Shown piece by piece: positions 15,665 to 23,102 of a stretch of DNA of 38,987 nucleotides. This DNA is from Actinocrinis puniceicyclus. Lineage in GTDB: Bacteria; Actinomycetota; Actinomycetes; Streptomycetales; Catenulisporaceae. Location of the stretch: NCBI RefSeq assembly GCF_018283645.1, contig NZ_JAGSXH010000056.1:1-38987 (forward strand), read 5' to 3'. The notes under the pieces were generated by a model. That model made no database searches. It had not been told where the DNA came from and saw nothing but the letters and a program-made list of their open reading frames with translations. The number at the start of each line of letters is the position of its first letter. The first letter of the stretch is position 1. The position numbers were made by a program, and so were the translations under genes.

Positions 15665-15910
15665 ATGGCGGAGGAAACCACCACGCTCATCAATGGGTTG
15701 TCAGCCGATCTGCTGGTCGGCGCGGCATGGCGAAAGAGCAGCCACAGCGGGTACAACGGCAACTGCGTCGAGCTGGCGCCGCTGGCCGGCGGAGAGGTGG
15801 CCATGCGCAACTCGCGTGACCCGCACGGTCCGGCGCTGATCTACACCCGCGCCGAGATCGCCGCGTTCCTGGCCGCGATCAAGGACGGCGAGTTCGACGA
15901 CGTGCTCTGA
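15665..15910 (+). CDS. DUF397 small protein
   Basis: This 81-residue protein carries the DUF397 signature: AWRKSSHSGYNGNCVELAPL, then VAMRNSRDPHGPALIYTRAEIAAFLAAIKDGEFDDVL. These proteins, related to the products encoded beside whiJ and abaA in Streptomyces, act with XRE-DUF5753 regulators, and one such regulator lies just upstream. The biochemical mechanism is thought to be binding to the regulator, but this is not shown by sequence. The ATG follows GAGAG. The 234-base gap from the XRE gene, with its own repeats, suggests a separate promoter. Confidence 0.92.
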   Translation: MAEETTTLINGLSADLLVGAAWRKSSHSGYNGNCVELAPLAGGEVAMRNSRDPHGPALIYTRAEIAAFLAAIKDGEFDDVL

Positions 15911-15931
15911 TCCCTGGGATCGGCGCACCCC

Positions 15932-15965
15932 GCGCCGCCCGGTCCGTGCGGGGACCGGGCGGCGC
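15932..15965. terminator. Bidirectional hairpin terminator
   Basis: A perfect 14-bp stem pairs 15932-15945 with 15952-15965, with a 6-base loop. It lies between the DUF397 gene (plus strand, ends 15910) and the end of the seven-gene operon (minus strand, ends 16081). It has no T-tract. Confidence 0.8.
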
Positions 15966-16080
15966 CCGCAGGCGCAAGGGCAGGCGCACATGCGAAAGCA
16001 ACGGGAGAGCGCAGGTTCCGTTCGAAACCCGTCCGCGCACCGCGCCGGCGGCGGGCTGTGCCGTTACAGCGCGGGCTGGA

Positions 16081-16884
16081 TCAGAACTCTTCGAGCGTGA
16101 GCGTGGTCCACACGCCCACGTGGATCCGGTCCCCCGCGTTGACCGGGACCTCGGTCTCCACCGGTAGCCGCTGCTCGGCGCCGTTGAGCCTGGTGCCGTT
16201 CGCGGAACCGAGGTCCACCACGCGCCAGCCGCCGTCCGGGCCGCGCAGCAACTGCGCGTGCAGATGCGAGACGGCGGGATCGAGCGGCGGACCGGTCAGA
16301 TCGATCTCCACCGCGATGCCGCGACCGGTGGACGCGCGGCCGATCCGAAGCACCTGCCCGTCCAAGGCGAAGCGCCGCTCGACGGGGTACTTCGGGAACG
16401 GGAATTCGTCCTCGACGATGTCACCGCGCTCGACCTGCGCCGTGTAGTAGTCGCGGTCGGCGGTGACCACGACCCCCGTCGGCGCGCGGCCCACCGCCCC
16501 TTCGTGCCCGGCCTGCTGAACCGGCGCGGCGGCCGGCGGCGTGGACTGCGGTTCGGCGACGGATTGCGGGGCCGCGACCGGGCCGCTCGACTGCGGCGTC
16601 TGCGACTGCGGCGTCTGCGACGGCTGTGCCACCGGCTCGGGGGGCAGCAGCTGCGCCATTTCGTAGTCGTATCCGCATTCCTCGCAGAACCGGCCGCCGC
16701 GCTCGGCCCCGCACTGCGGACACGAGGCCTCCCCGGCTCCCTCCCCCGGCGCGCCGCCGCCCGAGAGCAGCGCGGTGCCCTCCAGCGGCGCCACAGCGGT
16801 GACCGGCGCGCCGCCCATCACCGCGCCGCAGGTGTCGCAGTAATCGGTGGTCTGCGATTCGTGCCCTGACGGACAACGCGCCAT
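16081..16884 (-). CDS. FHA-domain protein with N-terminal zinc ribbons
   Basis: This 267-residue protein is the last gene of the operon. Two zinc ribbons come first: CPSGHESQTTDYCDTCG (about residues 4-20) and CPQCGAERGGRFCEECG (about 55-75). A Pro/Gln-rich linker with a 15-bp tandem duplication (SQTPQ twice, 16591-16620) follows, then a C-terminal FHA domain (about 175-265) with LRIGRAS, SHLHAQL and DLGSANGT, the phosphothreonine-binding loops. FHA domains read pThr, so this is the likely partner of the kinase in the operon. It lacks the ETTS phosphorylation motif of mycobacterial GarA, so the interaction must differ. ATG 16884 was chosen because GGAGG is 5 bases upstream; a GTG at 16896 overlaps that site. 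Confidence 0.88.
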   Translation of the reverse strand: MARCPSGHESQTTDYCDTCGAVMGGAPVTAVAPLEGTALLSGGGAPGEGAGEASCPQCGAERGGRFCEECGYDYEMAQLLPPEPVAQPSQTPQSQTPQSSGPVAAPQSVAEPQSTPPAAAPVQQAGHEGAVGRAPTGVVVTADRDYYTAQVERGDIVEDEFPFPKYPVERRFALDGQVLRIGRASTGRGIAVEIDLTGPPLDPAVSHLHAQLLRGPDGGWRVVDLGSANGTRLNGAEQRLPVETEVPVNAGDRIHVGVWTTLTLEEF

Positions 16885-16906
16885 CGAAGCCTCCACGAGT
16901 CAGACC

Positions 16907-18214
16907 TCAGCCCTGATTGCCCTTGCCGACGCGGACGGTCTTGCTGGAGCGGGTGTCCAGCGCCATCTCGTCCGCGTCGCTGACCCGCGCCTTGAGCCGG
17001 ACCGTGCCGGTGACCGGGTCCTGCACGTCGACCACCCGGGCCAACAGCCTGGTGGTGTCCTCGTTGCCGGAAGCGGCGGCGAGCTGCACCGCGCGGCCGA
17101 GCCTGGCCGTCGCGGTGTCGTAATCGCCGTTCTTGCGCGCCTCCAGGCCCTCCTGGATCGCATCGGCCAGCTCCGCCTGCCCGGTGTAGTGCGCGACCTG
17201 CCGGTTCATCTTGGTCGAGAGCGCCGCGTCACCGGTCCACACGGCGCGCACCAGACCCTGGCCGAGCGACTGCGCCTGTCCGGAGCCGTCGAGCGCCACC
17301 AGCGAGGCACGGGCCGCCAGCATCTCGTCGCCGACCGAGCCGGGCCGCACCGCGACGCAGACGTGGTAGTCGCGGGACTCCGCGCCCCACGCCCCGGTCG
17401 GATAGTCCCCCGCCAGCGGCCCGGTCTGCACCCTGCGGCCGGTCAGGTCCACCACGCTCGGCGCGACCTGCTTGACGAACTTGATCGTCGAGCCCTGCGG
17501 CGACCACAGCCGCAGCCGGACGTCCGCGACCGCCTTGCCCATCGCGCCCTCGATCATCGCCCGGAAGTCCCCGGCCAGGCCGCTCGGGTCGGCCACGATG
17601 TCCACGGTGCCGAGCAGGCCGCCGGCGATCCGGCGCAGCTCCGCGACCACCCAGTCGGTGCCGATGCCGCGGCAGTCACAGGTGAAACGGCCCTCGCAGC
17701 GGGCGATGGCGCGGCCCAGGTCGTCCGGGCTCTCGTGCTCGTCCTTGCCGTCGGTGAGCAGGATCGCGTGCCGGATGGCCTGCTCGTGGCCGGTGAAGAG
17801 ACGGTCGGCCAGCGCGAGCCACTGGCTGATCGCGGTGCCGCCCCCGGGGGTGAGCCGGCTCACCGCCGCCTTGGCCGCCGCCCGGCTGGAGGCGTCCGCC
17901 GCGACCAGGTACTCGGTCGACGGGAAAACCATCCGGCCCACATGCGTCCCCGCGACGACGGCGAACGGCACGCCCTCGCGGATCGCGTCGATCGCGGCGT
18001 TCGTGGCCTGACGCGCCGCCTCCATCTTCGTGGACGGATAGTCCATCGAGCCGGAGCAGTCCACCATGATGACCTGCGCCGCGCGCGCCGCGGACGGCCC
18101 GGCCGCACCCGACGAGGTCACCGTCACGATCGCGTTGACCTCGCCGGCGCCTTCGGGCAGGAACTCGTTCTGATAAACGGCGACCTTGAACTGCGGCAGA
18201 TCCGGCGTGCTCAC
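16907..18214 (-). CDS. von Willebrand factor A domain protein
   Basis: This 435-residue protein has a vWA domain at about residues 45-230. The metal-ion-dependent adhesion site is complete: D52-x-S54-x-S56 in VDCSGSM, the threonine in GGGTAIS and the aspartate in LLTDGKDE. About 230-350 is a beta-rich region, and the last 80 residues are helical (QVAHYTGQAELADAIQEGLEARKNGDYDTATARLGRAVQLA), TPR-like. There is no signal peptide, so it acts in the cytoplasm, probably as a metal-dependent protein-binding scaffold. It starts with GTG, whose GTGA overlaps the stop of the phosphatase gene (18211-18214), behind GAGGGGAG. The FHA gene follows after 22 bases. Confidence 0.88.
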   Translation of the reverse strand: MSTPDLPQFKVAVYQNEFLPEGAGEVNAIVTVTSSGAAGPSAARAAQVIMVDCSGSMDYPSTKMEAARQATNAAIDAIREGVPFAVVAGTHVGRMVFPSTEYLVAADASSRAAAKAAVSRLTPGGGTAISQWLALADRLFTGHEQAIRHAILLTDGKDEHESPDDLGRAIARCEGRFTCDCRGIGTDWVVAELRRIAGGLLGTVDIVADPSGLAGDFRAMIEGAMGKAVADVRLRLWSPQGSTIKFVKQVAPSVVDLTGRRVQTGPLAGDYPTGAWGAESRDYHVCVAVRPGSVGDEMLAARASLVALDGSGQAQSLGQGLVRAVWTGDAALSTKMNRQVAHYTGQAELADAIQEGLEARKNGDYDTATARLGRAVQLAAASGNEDTTRLLARVVDVQDPVTGTVRLKARVSDADEMALDTRSSKTVRVGKGNQG

Positions 18215-19371
18215 GATGCGCTCCCCTCGTCGTAGTGCACTGTGGTGCGCGGTGCCGCCCCCTCGGGCGCCGGCGGCAGTCGCAGCGTCTGCGCGGCCTC
18301 GACCTCGCGTTCGGTCTCGGGCTCGGGCTCGGCCGGGGTGTACGGCGGATGCCGGGCGAGCACCGTGGTGATGTTGTCCTGACCGCCGCCGTCGAGTGCG
18401 ACCGCGGTCAGCGCGGCGCAGGTTGCGGCCAGCCCGTCCCGGCCGTCGCGCGCCAGGGCCGCCAGGTCCGTGGCGTCCCAGACGTAGTTCCACAACCCGT
18501 CGCTGCATACCAATACCAGGCCCGGCCCGCCGGGGGCGAAGTGGCGCACGTGCGGCGGCTCGGGCGGGGCGTCCGGCCCGAGCCAGCGCAGGATCGCGTG
18601 CGCGTGCGGCGCCTTGTACGCCTCGGCCTCGTCGACCGCTCCCCCGGCGATCAGCTGCCCGGCCCAGGTGTCGTCGTCGGTCAGCCGGCACGAGGCCGCC
18701 GGATCGGCGGCCAGCCAGTAGACGCGGCTGTCGCCCACCCAGCCCGCGGTGATCCGGCCGCGTTCCACGACGGCGGCGGCGGCCGTGCAGGAAGGCGCGT
18801 TGGCGCGGTCCGGGTACTCGTCGGCCAGGGCGGTGACCGCCTGCTGGGCCGCCTCGATCGCGGCGCTGAGGGCCACCGGGGCCGGCTCTCCGCGCCGCAG
18901 CGCCCGCACGAGAAGGTCCACCATGGTGTCCGCCGCCAGCTGCGAGGCGCGCTGCGGGTCGACCGAGCTGGACACTCCGTCGCAGACCACGACGACGCTC
19001 GCCGGGAACTCGGTGCCCTCGCCGATCACCGCGAAGGCCATGGCGTCCTCGTTGCGGCTGTGCCGCAGTCCCCGGTCGCTCACCCCCGCGACGATGTGCA
19101 GGTCACGCTCCCAGCGGTCGCGCGGCGAGGGCGCGAGCCGGCCGCACTGGTCGCAGTAGCCGTCGGTGAACGAGGTGCCGCCGCAGTCGGGGCAGGGAGC
19201 CGCGGCCTCGCCGGGCCCGGGGGCGCGGCGCACCAGCAGATCGGCGCCGCACGCCTCGCAGTAACCGTCCTCGGGTTGCACGGACGCCGCGCAGGCGGCG
19301 CAGACCGGTCCTCGCGCGGCCTGCGCCGCGCCCTGTTCCCGCCCGCCGCCGTGCGCCGGCTCGCCGCTCAC
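18211..19371 (-). CDS. PP2C-family protein phosphatase with two zinc ribbons
   Basis: This 386-residue protein begins with two zinc ribbons: C24-x2-C27 with C38-x2-C41 (EDGYCEACG), and C60-x2-C63 with C73-x2-C76 (TDGYCDQCG). The PP2C domain spans about residues 90-350, with GVSDRGLRHSRNEDA, VVVCDGVSSS, GWVGDSRVYWL, VCSDGLWNYV and GGQDNIT, so the metal-binding Asp residues are present. It should dephosphorylate pSer/pThr proteins, most simply those phosphorylated by the adjacent kinase. The C-terminal 40 residues are acidic and disordered. It starts with GTG overlapping the kinase stop (GTGA, 19368-19371). Translational coupling and the shared ribbon type tie it to the kinase. Confidence 0.92.
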   Translation of the reverse strand: MSGEPAHGGGREQGAAQAARGPVCAACAASVQPEDGYCEACGADLLVRRAPGPGEAAAPCPDCGGTSFTDGYCDQCGRLAPSPRDRWERDLHIVAGVSDRGLRHSRNEDAMAFAVIGEGTEFPASVVVVCDGVSSSVDPQRASQLAADTMVDLLVRALRRGEPAPVALSAAIEAAQQAVTALADEYPDRANAPSCTAAAAVVERGRITAGWVGDSRVYWLAADPAASCRLTDDDTWAGQLIAGGAVDEAEAYKAPHAHAILRWLGPDAPPEPPHVRHFAPGGPGLVLVCSDGLWNYVWDATDLAALARDGRDGLAATCAALTAVALDGGGQDNITTVLARHPPYTPAEPEPETEREVEAAQTLRLPPAPEGAAPRTTVHYDEGSAS

Positions 19372-21842
19372 AGCAGGGTCCTGGGTCGCAACGCATTGGC
19401 CTGGTCCACCAGTTCGATCCGGCTCCTTCGGTCGGGGGCCATGCGGGCGCGCGCACGGTAGGCGCGCTCCAGGGCCAGACGGATGCCGCGCTCGGTCAGC
19501 TCAGTGTCGAACACGCGGCCCTGCGCGACATCGCGGCCGGCCGCGGCGGCGGCGGGCCGGGCCGTGAGCCAGTCGAGCGCCGCGCGCAGCACCAGGCACA
19601 CCATCGACGCGTGCGCCTCGCCGTCCAGGCCGAGAGCGTCCACGCGGCTGCCCAGCTCGTGCAGCTGCGCCGAGGTGACCCACTGCGCGAAACCCGGGGA
19701 GCCGAGCCGGGTCGTGATCGCCTGCAGCTCGGCGGCGGTGCGGTGGATCGAGGACTCGGGCACCTGGCCGAGCACCTCCACCGCGCCCGCGTGGTCGTTC
19801 TGCGCGGTCCGCAGGCGGGCTATCGCGAAGGCCGCGGTGGCGTAGGACCTGTCCACGGTCCAGACCAGCCGGTAGTACCGCAGCGCGGTGGCGTCGTCGC
19901 CGGCCAGGTCCGCGGACGCGGCCAGCGCGAGCTTGGGCGCCGGCTCGCCGGGCAGCTCGTCGTAGCAGGACTCGAAGAAGGCGCGCGCGGCGGCGGCGTC
20001 CTCACGGATCAGCGCCAGCAGACCGCGGTACCACAGCACCCGCCAATCGTAAGGGTCCTGCTGTTGCAGCAGGTCGAGCCAGTCGGCGGCCTCCTCGACC
20101 CGGTCGTTGTCGATCTCGGCGCGCACCAGGCGATAGTAGACCTCGGTGGACGGGTTCGGCAGACTGTTGAGGGTATTGATGACCTGTCCCGGGTTGCCGC
20201 CGAGGGTGGCCAGGACGCCCGCGTGCGGGTCGGTCGGGTCCACCGCCGGGATCGGCAGCGCGGCGGCGAACTGCCTTCCCCCCGGGCGGCGCAGGTCGGT
20301 GCCGACGGCCATGCGCTCACCGGTGAACATTGCGCCGGGAGCCGGGCGCGGCAGGCCGTCGCGCAGCGCGAGCACCTCCCGCAGCACGCCGGTGAGCTGG
20401 GCGGCCATCTCGGCGGCCGAGGAGAAGCGCCGCTCGCGCCGCGGATGGGTGGCGCGGCGCAGCGCGCGGTCGAAGGACTCGTATTCGACCAGTACCGGCA
20501 CGCTCTCACGCGAAGGCAGGGTGGTGGCGAAGGCCGAGGTGAAGCCCTTGAAGTCGAAGGAGAGCACGGCCATCATCCGGCCGACGGTGAACAGGTCGGA
20601 CTCGATCGACGGCCCCCGCTCGGCGATCTCCGGGGCCTGATAACCGACGGTGCCGTAGACCGCGGAGTCATCGTCGTCGAAGGCCCGCACCGCGCCGAGA
20701 TCGATCAGCTTGAGCTGCTCCTCGGACTGGATCACGTTGTCCGGTTTGAAATCGCAGTACAGCAGGCCGATCGAGTGCAGGTAGCCGAAGGCCGGAAGGA
20801 CCTCGATCGCGTAGGCCAGCACCCGCTCCAGCGGCAGCGGCGCGCCGTGCTCGCCGCGGTGGTCCAGCGCGAGCTGCTTGAGCGACTTGCCGCCGACGTA
20901 CTCCATGACGATGTAGTCGTCGAGCTGGTGGCGCACGAAGTTGTAGATCCGCACGATGTTGGGGTGCTCGACCTCGGCGAGGAACCGGCGCTCGGCCACG
21001 GCGGCGGCCAGCGCGTCGGCGTCCCCGCTGTCCAGCAGGCCCTTGAGGGCGACCCAGCGCCCTGAGACGTTGTTGTCCCGGGCCAGGTAGATCCAGCCGA
21101 GTCCGCCGTGCGCGAGGCAGCCGAGCACCTCGTACTGGCCGCCGACCAGGTCGCCGAGGGCGAGCCTGGGGTTGAAGTCGTACGAACCGCCGCACTTGGC
21201 GCAGTAGCCGCTGGTGCGCCCCGGGCGTCCGTCCCGGGAGCGGCCGACCTGTGTGCCGCACTTGGAACAGAAGCGCTTGTGCTCGGGCACCTGCGGGTCC
21301 GCCAGCACCGCTTCGCCCGGGTCGCGGTACTCGACCTGCGGAATCTCGACCAGGCCCAGGCCCAGCCCGCCGCGTCCGGTGGAACGCGAGCCCTGGGTGG
21401 TCGGGCCGCTGCGCGTGGCGGCGGTGCGCGCGGACACCGCCGAGCTGCGCGCCCGGCCGGACGCGGTGCGCGCCGAGGAGGTTCCGGTACGCGTGGAAGA
21501 GGTCCCGCCGCGCGCCGGTGCGGCCGCGCCGGACGCGCCGGATCCGCTGCCCGCCGCGGGGGACGCGGCCGCCAGTCCGGCCGCCATCCCGCAGGTGTCG
21601 CAGTATCCGTCCTCGATCGCGCCGCCGCAGCCGGGCCGGGAACAGCGCGCCGCCCCGGACGTTCCCGGCGCACCCGACACACCCGGCACACGTGGGACCG
21701 GTGAGGCCGCGGCAGCCGCCGGCCGAGCCGATACAGCTGCCGGTGACGGTGACGGCGCACGCTGCGCGAGCCCGCAGGTGTCGCAGTATCCGTCCTCGAT
21801 CGTTCCGGTGCAGCCGGCCCGGCCGCACTCGACCCCGCTCAC
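19368..21842 (-). CDS. PknG-like serine/threonine protein kinase
   Basis: This 824-residue soluble kinase has two N-terminal zinc ribbons (C6, C11, C20, C23, and a copy about 61 residues later), a low-complexity Ser/Arg/Thr linker (about 90-160), and a PknG-type rubredoxin-like pair (FCSKCG, YCAKCG, about 185-220). The kinase domain (about 240-490) has a Gly loop HGGLGWIYLARD, K267 in VALKGLL, D364 in YCDFKPDNVI (in place of HRD, as in PknG), D381 in LIDLGAVR, and YQAPEIAERGP. The C-terminal third is a TPR domain. In mycobacteria PknG responds to amino acids through GlnH and GlnX and controls GarA; homologues of both sensor genes lie upstream here. The GTG start follows GGGGGAGG and overlaps the upstream stop (GTGA). 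Confidence 0.93.
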   Translation of the reverse strand: MSGVECGRAGCTGTIEDGYCDTCGLAQRAPSPSPAAVSARPAAAAASPVPRVPGVSGAPGTSGAARCSRPGCGGAIEDGYCDTCGMAAGLAAASPAAGSGSGASGAAAPARGGTSSTRTGTSSARTASGRARSSAVSARTAATRSGPTTQGSRSTGRGGLGLGLVEIPQVEYRDPGEAVLADPQVPEHKRFCSKCGTQVGRSRDGRPGRTSGYCAKCGGSYDFNPRLALGDLVGGQYEVLGCLAHGGLGWIYLARDNNVSGRWVALKGLLDSGDADALAAAVAERRFLAEVEHPNIVRIYNFVRHQLDDYIVMEYVGGKSLKQLALDHRGEHGAPLPLERVLAYAIEVLPAFGYLHSIGLLYCDFKPDNVIQSEEQLKLIDLGAVRAFDDDDSAVYGTVGYQAPEIAERGPSIESDLFTVGRMMAVLSFDFKGFTSAFATTLPSRESVPVLVEYESFDRALRRATHPRRERRFSSAAEMAAQLTGVLREVLALRDGLPRPAPGAMFTGERMAVGTDLRRPGGRQFAAALPIPAVDPTDPHAGVLATLGGNPGQVINTLNSLPNPSTEVYYRLVRAEIDNDRVEEAADWLDLLQQQDPYDWRVLWYRGLLALIREDAAAARAFFESCYDELPGEPAPKLALAASADLAGDDATALRYYRLVWTVDRSYATAAFAIARLRTAQNDHAGAVEVLGQVPESSIHRTAAELQAITTRLGSPGFAQWVTSAQLHELGSRVDALGLDGEAHASMVCLVLRAALDWLTARPAAAAAGRDVAQGRVFDTELTERGIRLALERAYRARARMAPDRRSRIELVDQANALRPRTLL
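21588..21802. repeat. Duplicated zinc-ribbon coding segment in the kinase gene
   Basis: A perfect 32-base direct repeat occurs at 21588-21619 and 21771-21802, 183 bases (61 codons) apart. It encodes the shared ribbon core IEDGYCDTCG in both N-terminal ribbons of the kinase. Nucleotide identity at this length suggests recent duplication or gene conversion. Confidence 0.88.
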
Positions 21843-23101
21843 GCTCGGATTCCTCCCCCTCGGCCGGGCTGGTCCAGGGCCAGCACCGCCTTCTGGTACG
21901 CCGCCAGCGCCCTCGTGGACGCGGCCAGATCGCACGGCTTGGTCCACAGCAGGTCGCGCGCCGCACCGTAGAGCGCCTCCAGCCGAGGATCCTCCGCCGC
22001 CCCCGATCTTGCCGCGCGCACCCGGTATCCCGCCAGTCTCGCGCGCAGTTCCCCGCGCCGCTCCAGCAGCCCGGCCACGGCCTGGTGCACCCGGTTCGCC
22101 GCGGCCAGCGCCGCTTCCAGGGCGTCGTCCAGCGCGGCGGCCTCCCCGGCCAGCCGGTGCCACAGCCCGCGTTCGCGCAGCTCGCCGAGCGCCGCCAGCC
22201 GCGCGCGCAGCGCCGCGGCCTGGGAGGTGGGCGCGGGCAGCGCGCCGACCAGGATCTTCTCCCGTGCCTCGGCCGCCGCGGCGCGCTGGGCGTCCTCCAC
22301 GTCGGCGATCCGGTCGATCAGCCGGGAGAGGCGCTCGGCCCGCTGCTCGAAGCCGGCGCGCAGGTCGGCCGCCCCGCTCACGGCCGCCGCCACCGCCTGA
22401 AGATTCCGGTTCACCCGCTCGAGACGCGCGGGCAGGTCGCTGCCGGGGGCTGCGGCGCCGATCGGGTCGGCGAAGATCTCGCGGCGCAGCCCGGCGTATT
22501 CGTCGCCGACGCCGGCCAGTTCGACGGCCGGGCCGCGCTCGCCCAGTTCCCGCACCGCGTCCGCCGCCTGCTTGAGCCGCTCCTGGAGCGGATCGGCCTG
22601 CTGGAACAGGCGGTTCCAGGCCGCGTCCGCCGCGGTCACGAAGTCGGCGGCGAGCTGGAAATCGGTGTTCATCCGGTGCAGCGTCTCGGCCAGTGTGGCG
22701 CTCTGGCTCACGGTGCTCGGGCCGAGAAGGGTGCGTTCGGAGAGCGCAAGCGGCTTGGTGGACAGCGTGATCGACCTGCCGCGCAGCAGCTCGGCGATCG
22801 CGGTCAGCTCCTCGGGTCGCGGCTTGGCGCGCCGCCCGCGGATCTCGGCCGCCCGGTTCAGCACGTCCTGGAAGGCGGTGTAGTCGTCCCAGAGCCCTGC
22901 GATGCGGGCGGCGGCGCGCTGCCAGCGCTGGGCCGTGATCCCGGTGAGCGGGGCGCTGTCGAGCAGCTTGTAGCCCGGGTGATCGGCCAGTTCCAGCAGC
23001 GCTTCGGCGACCCTGGCGGCGTCCTGGCCGAGCCGGGCCAGTTCGGCGTCCACGGCCTCGCGGGTCGGCGGGCCGGAAGCGGGAAAGAGCATCGCGGACA
23101 C
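21839..23101 (-). CDS. Helical coiled-coil protein of the kinase operon
   Basis: This 420-residue protein has no signal peptide, no membrane helix and no catalytic motif that I recognise. It is almost wholly helical and rich in Ala, Leu, Arg and Glu, with heptad-like stretches (for example about 195-300). Landmarks are TKPLALSERTLLGPST (about 115-130) and a C-terminal WTKPCDLAASTRALAAYQKAVLA. It lies between the solute-binding lipoprotein gene and the kinase gene. Its GTG start is one base after the upstream stop, and its end overlaps the kinase start (GTGA, 21839-21842). Its place suggests an adaptor between the membrane sensor and the kinase. That is inference from position only. An ATG at residue 4 is an alternative start. 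Confidence 0.8.
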   Translation of the reverse strand: MSAMLFPASGPPTREAVDAELARLGQDAARVAEALLELADHPGYKLLDSAPLTGITAQRWQRAAARIAGLWDDYTAFQDVLNRAAEIRGRRAKPRPEELTAIAELLRGRSITLSTKPLALSERTLLGPSTVSQSATLAETLHRMNTDFQLAADFVTAADAAWNRLFQQADPLQERLKQAADAVRELGERGPAVELAGVGDEYAGLRREIFADPIGAAAPGSDLPARLERVNRNLQAVAAAVSGAADLRAGFEQRAERLSRLIDRIADVEDAQRAAAAEAREKILVGALPAPTSQAAALRARLAALGELRERGLWHRLAGEAAALDDALEAALAAANRVHQAVAGLLERRGELRARLAGYRVRAARSGAAEDPRLEALYGAARDLLWTKPCDLAASTRALAAYQKAVLALDQPGRGGGIRA

Positions 23102-23102
23102 G

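Noticed and set aside
14552-15910. Classical toxin-antitoxin system
   Set aside because: The XRE-DUF5753/DUF397 pair is sometimes labelled so, but no toxin motif is visible and studied homologues are developmental regulators.
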